Origin: JAYQKL01 sp038142705
GTDB lineage: Bacteria; Pseudomonadota; Alphaproteobacteria; RS24
NCBI GenBank assembly: GCA_965217015.1
Contig: OZ244224.1
Location: 868,001 to 932,000 of the forward strand
Direction: 5' to 3'
Length of the DNA stretch: 64,000 nucleotides
The position numbers were made by a program, and so were the translations under genes. Each line of letters starts with the position of its first letter. Positions within the stretch are counted from its first letter, which is position 1. The notes under the pieces are model-generated. The model was not told the DNA's origin. It saw nothing but the letters and a program-made list of their open reading frames with translations, and made no database searches. This document shows, piece by piece, positions 53,375 to 61,722 of the stretch.

Positions 53375-54160
53375 TTAGACAGCTGTGAAACCGCCATCAA
53401 TATTTAATTCAGCCCCTGTGACAAAAGACGCTGCCTCAGAACAGAGATAGACAACACCGCCGCCTAAATCTTCCGCCTCACCCAAGCGCCCAATCGGGTG
53501 GTCAGCAACAATGCCATCATAGGCTTGCTGGGCCGACTCAATCGTTCCCTGCTCCAGATAGGTGTTCACAATCGCTTCCAGCATAGGCGTTTTCACCCCG
53601 CCTGGGTGAATAGTGTTCACACGAATATTATATCCCAGCGCGGCAAATTCAATCGCCGCGCTTTTGCTGAAAATTTTCACGGCACCTTTGCTCGAGCAAT
53701 AGGCCGCATTAAACGCAGCCCCGCGCTGACCAGCTATCGATGAAAAATTCACAATCGCCGCACCAGATGCGCGTGCCTCACCACCTTTTTTCAAAAGCGG
53801 CAACATAATTTGATGCCCAATCAACATGCTTTCAACATTGACTGCATAGAGTTTACGCCAGCTCTCAAGACTTGTTCCCTCAATCGAGTCCACCACAGAC
53901 ATGCCCGCAACATTGACGAGTGCATCAAGGCGGCCAAATTTTTCTTCAACATATTGGGCGATTTTCTCCCATGCTTTAGCATCGGTCACATCATGGGTAA
54001 GGAAATCCTGCGCCACCGGCTCTTGGCCTGCCACAGGTTCTGCAATGTCTGTTGCAATCACCTGCGCACCAGCCGCTGTCATGGCCGCGCAGACGGCCTT
54101 GCCAATCCCACCCGATGCACCAGTTACAACCGCCACCACATTATTTAATTCGATTGTCAT
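53375..54160 (-). CDS. short-chain dehydrogenase/reductase (SDR) 1
   Basis: Classical NAD(P)-dependent SDR of 261 residues. The cofactor loop is VTGASGGIGKAVC, with acidic Asp after the second strand (IATDIAEP) favouring NAD. The catalytic Ser is in NFSSIAGQRGA and the YxxxK pair is YCSSKGAVK. The C-terminal GAELNIDGGFTAV is typical. Substrate unknown. The ATG at 54160 with GAGG seven bases upstream is preferred to GTG 54163. It is the third of three tandem SDR genes on this strand, followed by lpdA 40 bases on. Confidence 0.9.
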   Translation of the reverse strand: MTIELNNVVAVVTGASGGIGKAVCAAMTAAGAQVIATDIAEPVAGQEPVAQDFLTHDVTDAKAWEKIAQYVEEKFGRLDALVNVAGMSVVDSIEGTSLESWRKLYAVNVESMLIGHQIMLPLLKKGGEARASGAAIVNFSSIAGQRGAAFNAAYCSSKGAVKIFSKSAAIEFAALGYNIRVNTIHPGGVKTPMLEAIVNTYLEQGTIESAQQAYDGIVADHPIGRLGEAEDLGGGVVYLCSEAASFVTGAELNIDGGFTAV

Positions 54161-54188
54161 CACATCACCTCTGTTTCAAGTTTTAGTC

Positions 54189-54995
54189 TTATTGCGCCGT
54201 CCAGCCGCCATCAACCACAACCTCTGAACCGGTCATGTAAGAGCTGTCATCACTTGCTAGAAACGCAATCGCATTAGCAATTTCATCAGGCGTTCCCATA
54301 CGACCATTTGGCGTCGCTTCGCTCAACACCGCGACCAAATCATCAATGCTTTCTGCCACGCCCTGATCCACCATACGCTGCATGCCCTTATCAAAAAGCG
54401 GGGTGCGAATAAAACCCGGATGGACTGAATTCACCCGAATAGGGGTGCGCTTGGTCGCAAATTCAATCGCAATCGCTTTGCTGAACAGCTTCACCGCGCC
54501 TTTGCCTGCATTATAGGCTGAAGTATCTGGATAACCAATTTTGCCCATAATTGAGCTAATATTGATAATCGAGCTGCCAGCGGGTGTTTGCGCACCGGTT
54601 TTTGCCAAGAGCGGTGTTGCTGTTTTGACCCCTAGAAAAACCCCATCAACATTTATCGACATGATGCGGCGCCAGTCCTCAAAGGCCATTTCTTCAACAG
54701 GGGACACACAGTCAACGCCAGCATTATTAACCAAAATATCCAGACGCCCTTGCTCTTTTTCAATCTGCGCAATGCAGGCCTGCCAGTCTGCTTCTTCAGC
54801 GACATTGGCTTTAATGTAATGAATCTGGGCGGCCAAATCACCAATCAGTTCTGGCAGTTTATCTTCGGTTTCTAGGTCAGATGCATATACGGTAGCCCCC
54901 AAAGCCTGAAGCTTTTGAACCGAGGCTAGGCCAATACCGCGCAACCCGCCTGTCACCAGCGCCACGCGCCCTGATAAATTGGTTTCCTGTGTCAT
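54189..54995 (-). CDS. short-chain dehydrogenase/reductase (SDR) 2
   Basis: 268-residue classical SDR, similar to hydroxysteroid or polyol dehydrogenases in pattern only. Cofactor loop is VTGGLRGIGLASV, with ASDLETED after strand two (acidic, NAD-favouring), the NAG motif is NNAGVDC, catalytic Ser in NISSIMGKIGY, and YNAGKGAVK carries Tyr and Lys. It starts a single base after the stop of SDR3, so the two are in one transcript. An acidic-position difference from its neighbours suggests separate substrates or successive oxidation steps on a multi-hydroxyl compound. Confidence 0.9.
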   Translation of the reverse strand: MTQETNLSGRVALVTGGLRGIGLASVQKLQALGATVYASDLETEDKLPELIGDLAAQIHYIKANVAEEADWQACIAQIEKEQGRLDILVNNAGVDCVSPVEEMAFEDWRRIMSINVDGVFLGVKTATPLLAKTGAQTPAGSSIINISSIMGKIGYPDTSAYNAGKGAVKLFSKAIAIEFATKRTPIRVNSVHPGFIRTPLFDKGMQRMVDQGVAESIDDLVAVLSEATPNGRMGTPDEIANAIAFLASDDSSYMTGSEVVVDGGWTAQ

Positions 54996-54996
54996 T

Positions 54997-55776
54997 TTAT
55001 AATCCCATCATGCCAGAGGTTGTCGCGCCGTCCATTTTATATTCAGCCCCGCTGATGAAAGCCGCCTCATCTGATGCCAAATAAGTCACCAGCCCGGCAA
55101 CTTCTTCAACCGTTGCCATGCGCTTAAGCGGTGCCATTGACTCATACCCCGCGCGTGCCGCTGCTGGGTCAGGTGCGCCATCAATAAGATTTGTTATCAT
55201 CTCGGTTTCCACAACGCCCGGGTGGATACTATTGCACCGAATGGGCAACCCCTGATTGGCACAATGCATCGCAACAGATTTCGCCAATGCAATCAGCGCC
55301 CCTTTGGTTGTCGAATAGGTCACATAATTACCCATTGGGATAAATGCGTTCATAGAGCTGTTCATAATAATGCTGCCACTCGGCCCATCAGGGTTTTTGC
55401 GCATGGCCCGAATAGCCATTTGCGCGCTTAACATCATGCCTGTTAAATTGATATCCAGCAGGTTTTGCCAATTCTCAAGCGGGATATCCTCAACACTCGC
55501 ATCACCCATTTCTGTGCCGGCATTGGCAAACATAATATCCAGCCTGCCGTAATTTTCCTGCACATGCGCCATCATCTCTTGCCAAGCAGCTTCGTCTTGC
55601 ACCTTATGCTTGATAAATTCTGCCCCCGTCGCGGTACAAACTTTTTGTGCTTTTTCTTCATTTGAGCCGGTGAAGATAACTTTCGCGCCCTCTTCGACAA
55701 ACCGCGCCACCGTGCCAGCGCCAATGCCAGAAGTGCCGCCGGTGATAATGGCAACTTTATTTTCCAACTTCCCCAT
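54997..55776 (-). CDS. short-chain dehydrogenase/reductase (SDR) 3
   Basis: 259-residue classical SDR, first gene of the leftward arm. Cofactor loop ITGGTSGIGAGTV, followed by IFTGSNEEKAQ (no acidic residue after strand two, so NADP is possible). NAG is replaced by FANAGTEMG; catalytic Ser in NSSMNAFIPMG and YSTTKGALI carries Tyr and Lys. C-terminal GAEYKMDGATTSGMMG. The ATG has GAGGG upstream. Its promoter region is shared with the divergent Rieske oxygenase gene, suggesting joint control. Confidence 0.9.
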   Translation of the reverse strand: MGKLENKVAIITGGTSGIGAGTVARFVEEGAKVIFTGSNEEKAQKVCTATGAEFIKHKVQDEAAWQEMMAHVQENYGRLDIMFANAGTEMGDASVEDIPLENWQNLLDINLTGMMLSAQMAIRAMRKNPDGPSGSIIMNSSMNAFIPMGNYVTYSTTKGALIALAKSVAMHCANQGLPIRCNSIHPGVVETEMITNLIDGAPDPAAARAGYESMAPLKRMATVEEVAGLVTYLASDEAAFISGAEYKMDGATTSGMMGL

Positions 55777-55890
55777 TTTATCCCTCTTTAAAAAATAATT
55801 CGGTTTTCACATTACAGACAAATATTTCACCAAGATAATATCATTTAGTCTAGCTATTATACTTATGGTTAGTGCTAGTTTTTTTTGTTT

Positions 55891-55919
55891 TTCAACTTGG
55901 CATGATGCATGTTTATATA
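55891..55919 (+). promoter_or_regulatory. sigma70-like promoter of the Rieske arm
   Basis: TTCAAC (55891-55896), 17-base spacer, TATATA (55914-55919), about 50 bases before the Rieske ATG. Just upstream lies an inverted repeat CTAGC / GCTAG (55850-55854, 55874-55878) with a T8 run after it, which may be an operator shared with the divergent SDR genes. Both are visual matches only. Confidence 0.5.
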
Positions 55920-55970
55920 AGCACATAAATATCGTTATGGTGTGCGATAGATAGATTGAGGGAGTCCAAT

Positions 55971-57386
55971 ATGTCTGAAAAAGCAAAAGCAGGAAATGGT
56001 GCAGATAAAAAAGACCTTACGCGTGAAGCCGAAGGGGTGAACTGGGTTGATTTAATGGCTCAGGACTCGCGTCCAGTGCCAGATTTCTTGAAAGAGCCAA
56101 GCTTTGAATATTTAGGTTCCGACCCGCTGCCTGCCGAGCGCTACACCTCAAAAGAATTTGAAAAACTTGAAAAAGAAAAAATGTGGCCCAATGTCTGGCA
56201 ATTTGCGGCGCGTGAGGAAGATTTGCCCGAAGCTGGCGACTTTGTGGTTTATGACAATGCAGACCGCACTTTTTTAATATGCCGCCAAGATGATGGCGAA
56301 GTGAAAGCCTTTCACAATGTGTGCTTGCATCGCGGGCGTAAACTGCGCACTGAAGATGGCTGCGAAGACCGTTTTCAATGCCCGTTTCATGGTTTGACCT
56401 GGAACAAAGACGGCTCGCTGGCGCATATCCCCAATCGATGGGATTTTTCGCATTTATCAGATGAAAAAATGAAATTGCCCGAGGCAGAAGTTGGGCGTTG
56501 GGCTGGCTATATATTTATCCGTGAAAACGCGGGCGGGCCATCACTAGAAGAGTTCCTCGCGCCCCTGCCAGAGCATTTTAAGCGTTGGCGACATGAGGAA
56601 TGCGCGACAGCCATTTGGGTTGGCAAAGTTGTGCCTGCCAACTGGAAAGTCACCGCCGAAGCCTTTATGGAAGCTTGGCATACTGTTGTTACCCACCCGC
56701 AGATCCTGCCCTTTACGGGTGACGAAAACAGTGCCTATTGGTATTGGGGCGATAATGTGAATGTAAACCTCGTGCCATTTGGTGTGATGTCACCGCATAT
56801 TGACCCTGAAGGCAAAGAGCAGCAATGGATTGTTGACGAATTTGTTAAATATAATGGCCGCTCGGCTGAAAATTACGATGCAGAGAGTGACCCATTTGCG
56901 ATTAATGTGCCAGATGGCATGTCCGCACGCAAGGCACTGGGCGAAGCCATGCGCGAAAATTACACCAATATTTTCGGCTATGACCATAGCGATGCCACTG
57001 ATGCGGAATTGCTTGATGCGATTGTTTATAATGTGTTTCCGAATTTCGCGCCATGGGGCGGGTTTATGCCGAACATTGTATATCGCTGGCGCCCTTGGCA
57101 AGACCCCGACCATTGCTTGATGGAAGTGCGCATTTTAACCCGTGTGCCACCCGGTCAGCCACACCCGCGCAGCCCGCAAATGAAGTTTTTGTCTGTTGAC
57201 CAAAAATGGACAGAAGCAGCTGAACTCGGCACTTTAGGCGATGTGTTTGAGCAAGACATGGATAATTTGCCTTATGTGCAAGAAGGTTTGAAAGCCTCAA
57301 AAAATGGCGAGGTGCAATTAGGGGATTATCAGGAAGTTCGTATCCGCCAATTCCACAACACATTGCAGAAATATTTGGATAAATAA
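55971..57386 (+). CDS. Rieske non-heme iron oxygenase, alpha subunit
   Basis: Oxygenase component that hydroxylates a ring or unactivated carbon using O2 and electrons from a reductase. 471 residues. The Rieske [2Fe-2S] ligands are Cys118 and His120 (CLHRG), and Cys137 and His140 (CPFHG). The mononuclear iron ligands are His237 and His242 (AWHTVVTH). The residue bridging the two centres, normally Asp in dioxygenases, is Glu234 here (MEAWH), as reported for carnitine monooxygenase. No beta subunit, ferredoxin or reductase gene is in the window, so it is probably a homo-oligomer served by a partner from elsewhere. Start ATG 55971 with GGGAG; the frame opens earlier at a TTG that lacks one. Confidence 0.93.
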   Translation: MSEKAKAGNGADKKDLTREAEGVNWVDLMAQDSRPVPDFLKEPSFEYLGSDPLPAERYTSKEFEKLEKEKMWPNVWQFAAREEDLPEAGDFVVYDNADRTFLICRQDDGEVKAFHNVCLHRGRKLRTEDGCEDRFQCPFHGLTWNKDGSLAHIPNRWDFSHLSDEKMKLPEAEVGRWAGYIFIRENAGGPSLEEFLAPLPEHFKRWRHEECATAIWVGKVVPANWKVTAEAFMEAWHTVVTHPQILPFTGDENSAYWYWGDNVNVNLVPFGVMSPHIDPEGKEQQWIVDEFVKYNGRSAENYDAESDPFAINVPDGMSARKALGEAMRENYTNIFGYDHSDATDAELLDAIVYNVFPNFAPWGGFMPNIVYRWRPWQDPDHCLMEVRILTRVPPGQPHPRSPQMKFLSVDQKWTEAAELGTLGDVFEQDMDNLPYVQEGLKASKNGEVQLGDYQEVRIRQFHNTLQKYLDK

Positions 57387-57388
57387 TC

Positions 57389-58153
57389 ATGAGTGAAGAA
57401 CAACACCCTAAAAGAATAAATTGCGTTTTAATCGCGTCTGGCAAATATCATGATATTGATTTTGCGCGGCTGGAACTGCTGAAGCTTTTTGGCGAAGATA
57501 TGCGTTTCCGTGTGCGCGTTTTTGAAAATTATGAAAACCTTGATGCCATTCGCGAGGCTGATTGCTTGGTTACATATACATGTGATGTGATGCCGTCTAT
57601 TGAAGCGCAAGAAGTGTTAAAGGACTGGCTGAATGAAGGCGGGCGGTGGTTTGCGCTGCATGGCACAAACTCAATCTTGCGTATGCTTGATGACGGTACA
57701 TGGGCCGCGCCGCGCTGGGCTCCTTTATTTATGGAAATGCTTGGCTCGCAATTTATTTCGCACCCCCCTATTGAGCCCTATTTGGTAACCAACGCCCAAC
57801 CCGACCATGAGCTGGTTAAAGGCATTGAACCCTTTGAAACGACTGACGAATTATATCATCTCGAGTGTCATGGTGACCTAGATGTTTTGTTGGAGACCGA
57901 TTGCACCAAAGAAGGCACAGGTTTTGCTGAAGCAAAAGACGCGATTGGCAAACAACCGGTTTTTTATATTAAAACGCATGGCAAGGGCGCGGTTTTATAT
58001 CTCACGCTGGGGCATTGTCGCGGACATTATGATATGCAGCCGGTGCTGGACTGGTGGCCAACAGTTGAGCGCTGCGCTTGGGATTTGCCCATTTTTTACA
58101 CCCTGCTGCGGCGCGGCATGAGCTGGATTCGCAGCGAAAAACCGACAGAGTAA
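57389..58153 (+). CDS. ThuA-like domain protein
   Basis: 254-residue protein of the ThuA fold (class I glutamine amidotransferase-like flavodoxin fold). The family is named from trehalose utilisation in rhizobia, but its members are mostly of unknown activity. Visible landmarks: VLIASGKYHDIDFARL at the N terminus, CLVTYTCDVM, GGRWFALHGTNS, DELYHLEC, and near the C terminus VLYLTLGHCRGHYD, the typical ThuA end. No Cys-His-Glu amidotransferase triad is apparent. It starts two bases after the Rieske stop, so they are co-translated; a helper or follow-on role for the oxygenase product is inference. Confidence 0.85.
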   Translation: MSEEQHPKRINCVLIASGKYHDIDFARLELLKLFGEDMRFRVRVFENYENLDAIREADCLVTYTCDVMPSIEAQEVLKDWLNEGGRWFALHGTNSILRMLDDGTWAAPRWAPLFMEMLGSQFISHPPIEPYLVTNAQPDHELVKGIEPFETTDELYHLECHGDLDVLLETDCTKEGTGFAEAKDAIGKQPVFYIKTHGKGAVLYLTLGHCRGHYDMQPVLDWWPTVERCAWDLPIFYTLLRRGMSWIRSEKPTE

Positions 58154-58198
58154 TAAAGTTTCAACTTTGTGTTTTAAATCTGCTAAGGTAAACACACT

Positions 58199-58216
58199 TC
58201 TTATAGGCCTATAAGA
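58199..58216. promoter_or_regulatory. perfect 18-bp palindrome upstream of the luxR-type gene (lux-box-like)
   Basis: TCTTATAGGCCTATAAGA (58199-58216), complete dyad symmetry, ending 15 bp before the LuxR-type ATG. Size and symmetry match operators of LuxR-family activators. Its sequence differs from the Vibrio lux box. Binding by the adjacent regulator is inference. Confidence 0.6.
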
Positions 58217-58231
58217 TGATGGAAAGTCGTG

Positions 58232-59014
58232 ATGTCATATAAAGATAATAATCTTATTGAAAACCTTGATTTAATCCGCATTTCAGGTGCGGATAAAATC
58301 CGTCATTCTTGTGAGATTTATCGCGATATTGTGCAAGAAAAATTCAATATGCGCATCGCCGCCACCCATAATATTGCCCTTAACACGGCGATTGTTGATG
58401 AAGATGGTGAGATTATGGCCACAGAAGTTTTTGGCTGGGACGATACGACTGATTGGTGGAAAACCAATAATCTTGCGCTTGAATCCCCGCTCACTATGGC
58501 CTGTCGATATGAAAGCGACCCTTTTTGGATTAACAAAGATGGGGTGCGCTCGCTATATCCCAACAGTTTTTTAGATGATATTGACCTATCGAAATTTGGG
58601 GAGCGCGCAAAAACAAAATGCGCCATTGTGGTGCCGATTCATATGCCGTTTAGCCAAATTGGCGCGGTGAGCTACAACCCCATTGACGAGAAAATCACAG
58701 ATTTAAGCGAAGTTTACGCTGCCTATGCAACAGAACTCGGGATATATGCCCGCGCCTTTATCCGCAGCTATATGAATGTGACCCCACCCTCTCGGCTTTT
58801 GCCTTCAGGCTCAAAGCTCTCAAAAAGAGAGGTCGAGTGCTTGCTTTGGGCGGCAATGGGTAAAACGGATATTGAAATCAGTATGATTATCAAACGCAGT
58901 CGGGCAACCGTGCGGTTCCATATTCATAATGCGTCCATCAAATTAGACGCGGTCAATCGCAGTCAGGCTGTTTTTAAGGCAACCCAGCTAGGCTATATCA
59001 GCCTCAATTCTTAA
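58232..59014 (+). CDS. LuxR-family transcriptional regulator
   Basis: 260-residue regulator. The C-terminal LuxR helix-turn-helix (about residues 190-255) is clear: LSKREVECLLWAAMGKTDIEIS, then RSRATVRFHIHNASIKLDA, with NRSQAVFKATQLGYI. The N-terminal 170 residues resemble the autoinducer-binding domain of quorum-sensing LuxR proteins (DPFWINKDG, then VVPIHMPFSQIGAVSY), with no luxI-type synthase in the window, so it would be a solo that could sense a pathway compound. Start ATG 58232 follows GGAAAG; a GTG sits three bases upstream. A perfect 18-bp palindrome just upstream suggests autoregulation. Confidence 0.88.
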   Translation: MSYKDNNLIENLDLIRISGADKIRHSCEIYRDIVQEKFNMRIAATHNIALNTAIVDEDGEIMATEVFGWDDTTDWWKTNNLALESPLTMACRYESDPFWINKDGVRSLYPNSFLDDIDLSKFGERAKTKCAIVVPIHMPFSQIGAVSYNPIDEKITDLSEVYAAYATELGIYARAFIRSYMNVTPPSRLLPSGSKLSKREVECLLWAAMGKTDIEISMIIKRSRATVRFHIHNASIKLDAVNRSQAVFKATQLGYISLNS

Positions 59015-59118
59015 TCTGCCCGCCACCTGATTTTTTTATGAGTATATTTGCAAGCTCAGCCGTTCTAATTTCCATATATCAGAGCTGATGAACAGCCTGC
59101 ATATTGGGGGGATATGAC

Positions 59119-59511
59119 ATGACATCAATTTTTGCGTCTCTTAATCCGCCAACGCTTCAGGGCGGGCGCCAAAAAGATACGGGAGAATTTATTTTTCCTT
59201 TGCCTGAAATGGTGCAGGATAATATTGAGATTGTCCCGCTTGAGCGCACCGGCACTGTTTGGTCTTATACCGTGCAGCGTTTTCCGCCCAAATCCCCGCC
59301 CTATAATCATGGTGAAGAATTTTTACCTTATATTGTCGCTTATGTCAGCCTTGCCGACCAACTTATGATTGAAACCAGACTGATTGATGTGGCCATCGAA
59401 GATGTTGAAATTGGCATGCAGGTCGAACTCACCTTAATGGATTTTAAAAGACTCAATGATGGGGAAACCGAGCAAATTCATGCGTTTCGCCCAATAAAGG
59501 AGGCTGGCTGA
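59119..59511 (+). CDS. DUF35 OB-fold protein without zinc-ribbon cysteines
   Basis: 130-residue protein of the DUF35/ChsH2-type family that partners thiolase-like enzymes. The OB-fold half is recognisable: VPLERTGTVWSYTVQRFPPKS, LPYIVAYVSLADQLMIETRL, IGMQVELTLMDFK. The N-terminal part normally carries a four-Cys zinc ribbon; this protein contains no cysteine at all and reads GGRQKDTGEFIFPLPEM there. The start is ATG 59119 after GGGGGGA. It overlaps the next gene by one base (TGATG), so the two proteins are made together, as in the ChsH2-Ltp2 and BbsA-BbsB pairs. Confidence 0.87.
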   Translation: MTSIFASLNPPTLQGGRQKDTGEFIFPLPEMVQDNIEIVPLERTGTVWSYTVQRFPPKSPPYNHGEEFLPYIVAYVSLADQLMIETRLIDVAIEDVEIGMQVELTLMDFKRLNDGETEQIHAFRPIKEAG

Positions 59512-60656
59512 TGAGTGAAGTAGGTATTATTGGCATCGGTATTCACAAATTTGGTCGCACGCCAGACCGCACAGGTTTAGAACAGGGCGTGTTTGCGATT
59601 GAGCAGGCTTTGCAAGATGTTGGTTTAACATGGCAAGACATGCAATTCGCCTTTGGCGGCTCGGACGCCGCTGGTAACGCTGACACAATGGTCAGCAAAT
59701 TAGGCCTGACGGGCTTGCAATTTATCAATGTGAAAAATGGCTGCGCGACTGGTGGGTCGTCTCTTTATGCGGCATCAACGGCGATTAAATCAGGCGAATA
59801 TGATATTGGCCTCGCAGTTGGTTTTGATAAGCACCCGCGTGGCGCGTTTGACCCCATGCCCGCCGAGTGGGGGCTGCCAGAATGGTATGGAGAGCAAGGC
59901 TATATGCTCACCACCCAGTTTTTTGCCATGAAAATCAAGCGTTATATGCATGATTACGGCATTAGCGAGACGAGCCTTGGGCGCGTGGCGGAGAAGTCTT
60001 TTATCAATGCTGAATATAATGATAATGCTTGGCGGCGTGAGCCCATCTCGCTTGAAGAGATTATGAGCAGCCCAATGATTAGCGATCCATTGCGGAAATA
60101 TATGTTTTGCTCACCCGCAGAGGGCGCAGTGGCGCTTATTTTGGCCACGCGCAAGAAAGCGCAGGAAATTGGCGCACCCTTTATCCGCCTTGATGCGGCG
60201 GTGATGCGCACCCGCCCCCCAAAATCTTTTGAGGTTTTCGCGCCTGCGATTGAAAATGAAATTACAGGCACAGCGACACAGCTCGCGGCCAAAGCAGCGT
60301 TTGAAAAAGCTGGCATCTCGCCCAAAGACATTGATATTGCCCAGCTTCAAGACACTGAGTCTGGCGCTGAAATTATGCATATGGCTGAAAATGGGTTTTG
60401 TGAGCATGGCGAGCAAGAGCAGATGCTGGCCAATGGCGAAACGCGCATCAATGGCCGCTTGCCGGTGAACACTGATGGCGGGTGCATTGCAAATGGAGAG
60501 CCGATTGGGGCCTCGGGTTTGAGACAGGTTTATGAAAATGTGCTGCAATTGCGTGGCGATGCAGGCTTAAGACAGGTGCAAAATAACCCACGCTTAGCAT
60601 ACACGCATGTCTATGGCGCGCCAGGCGTCTCGGCGGTTACAATTTTGAGCAAATAA
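59511..60656 (+). CDS. thiolase-like enzyme (SCP-x/Ltp2 type)
   Basis: 381-residue protein of the nonspecific-lipid-transfer/SCP-x thiolase branch. The nucleophile Cys78 is present in NVKNGCATGGSS. The second catalytic region differs from a standard thiolase: where GHPxGATG is expected, it reads GEPIGASG (Glu330 in place of His), and the HDCF region reads QDTESGAEIMHMAENGFCEHG. Loss of the His is a feature of Ltp2-like aldol lyases, which cleave a beta-hydroxyacyl-CoA with a DUF35 partner rather than thiolyse. So C-C cleavage by retro-aldol chemistry is a reasonable alternative to thiolysis; neither is proven. Coupled to the DUF35 gene. Confidence 0.85.
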   Translation: MSEVGIIGIGIHKFGRTPDRTGLEQGVFAIEQALQDVGLTWQDMQFAFGGSDAAGNADTMVSKLGLTGLQFINVKNGCATGGSSLYAASTAIKSGEYDIGLAVGFDKHPRGAFDPMPAEWGLPEWYGEQGYMLTTQFFAMKIKRYMHDYGISETSLGRVAEKSFINAEYNDNAWRREPISLEEIMSSPMISDPLRKYMFCSPAEGAVALILATRKKAQEIGAPFIRLDAAVMRTRPPKSFEVFAPAIENEITGTATQLAAKAAFEKAGISPKDIDIAQLQDTESGAEIMHMAENGFCEHGEQEQMLANGETRINGRLPVNTDGGCIANGEPIGASGLRQVYENVLQLRGDAGLRQVQNNPRLAYTHVYGAPGVSAVTILSK

Positions 60657-60685
60657 TTAGGCAAATAGCTAGTTTTTAGGGTTTT

Positions 60686-60717
60686 ACCGTTATCAAATAT
60701 CATGGTTAGATAGCGGT
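60686..60717. repeat. inverted repeat before the dehydrogenase complex genes
   Basis: ACCGTTATC (60686-60694) and GATAGCGGT (60709-60717) are inverted with one G-T mismatch around a 14-base spacer. They lie 30-80 bases after the thiolase-like gene and 19 bases before the E1 alpha ATG. It may be a weak terminator or an operator; it has no T tract. Confidence 0.4.
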
Positions 60718-60735
60718 TCATGTGGAGGAAAATAA

Positions 60736-61713
60736 ATGCAGATTAGCTCAGATACTTTGAAAGAAGCCTATCGGCAAATGAATAATATTCGGAAGTTTGA
60801 AGACCAGCTTCACGAAGAAATTAAAACCGGTGAGGTTGCGGGTTTTACGCATCTATATGCCGGACAAGAAGCGGTTGCGGTTGGGGTGTGTATTAACCTT
60901 GACCATAATGACAAAATCGCCTCAACCCATCGCGGGCACGGACATTGCATCGCAAAAGGGTGTGATATTGACGGCATGATGAAAGAAATTTATGGCCGCG
61001 CTGATGGTTTGTGTAAAGGCAAGGGCGGGTCCATGCATATTGCCGATTTTGACAAAGGCATGTTGGGCGCGAATGGCATTGTTGGCGGCGGGCCGCCTAT
61101 TGTTGTTGGCGCTGCGCTGTCAGCTAAAATGCACAAAGATGGACGCGTTGCGATTGCCTTTTCTGGTGATGGCGCGTGTAATCAAGGCACAACTTTTGAG
61201 GCCATGAATATGGCCGTCGTCACCCAAGCACCGGCTATTTTCATTTTTGAAAACAACCATTATTCAGAGCATACAGGCGTTGATTATGCAGTTGGCACAG
61301 CGGGCGATATTGCCAGCCGCGCCGAAGCTTTTGGCATGAAAGTCTGGCGTGGCAATGGTTGTAATTTCTTTGAAGTCTATGAAATCATGGGCGAAGTGCT
61401 TGACTATGTGCGCGCTGGCAATGGCCCTGCGGCAGTGGAGTTTGATACAGAGCGGTTTTATGGACACTTTGAAGGTGACCCACAAAACTATCGCGGTGAA
61501 GGAGAGCTGGATCGCATTCGTAAAGAGCGCGACTGCCTGACCCATTTCCGTGCGCATGCCATTAAGGAAAAGCTTTTGAGCAAAAAAGACCTTGATGCGA
61601 TTGAAAAAGAAACAGATGAAACCATCGCAAATGCTACCGCAGCCGCGAAAGCTGCTCCTGCGCCCACCGCAGAAGATGTCCTCACCGATGTTTATATTGA
61701 TTATCTTTCATAG
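60736..61713 (+). CDS. 2-oxoacid/acetoin dehydrogenase complex E1 alpha subunit
   Basis: Thiamine-diphosphate-dependent dehydrogenase alpha chain, 325 residues, in the AcoA/PdhA family. The ThDP-binding motif is GDGACNQGTTFEAMNMA through FIFENNHYSEHT, and GHGHCIAKG near residue 66 gives the conserved His contact. N terminus YRQMNNIRKFEDQ and STHRGHGH match AcoA. The substrate is not fixed by sequence; acetoin, pyruvate and branched 2-oxoacids are all possible. Good ribosome site (GGAGG). Next to E1 beta by nine bases. Confidence 0.92.
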   Translation: MQISSDTLKEAYRQMNNIRKFEDQLHEEIKTGEVAGFTHLYAGQEAVAVGVCINLDHNDKIASTHRGHGHCIAKGCDIDGMMKEIYGRADGLCKGKGGSMHIADFDKGMLGANGIVGGGPPIVVGAALSAKMHKDGRVAIAFSGDGACNQGTTFEAMNMAVVTQAPAIFIFENNHYSEHTGVDYAVGTAGDIASRAEAFGMKVWRGNGCNFFEVYEIMGEVLDYVRAGNGPAAVEFDTERFYGHFEGDPQNYRGEGELDRIRKERDCLTHFRAHAIKEKLLSKKDLDAIEKETDETIANATAAAKAAPAPTAEDVLTDVYIDYLS

Positions 61714-61722
61714 GAAAAAACA

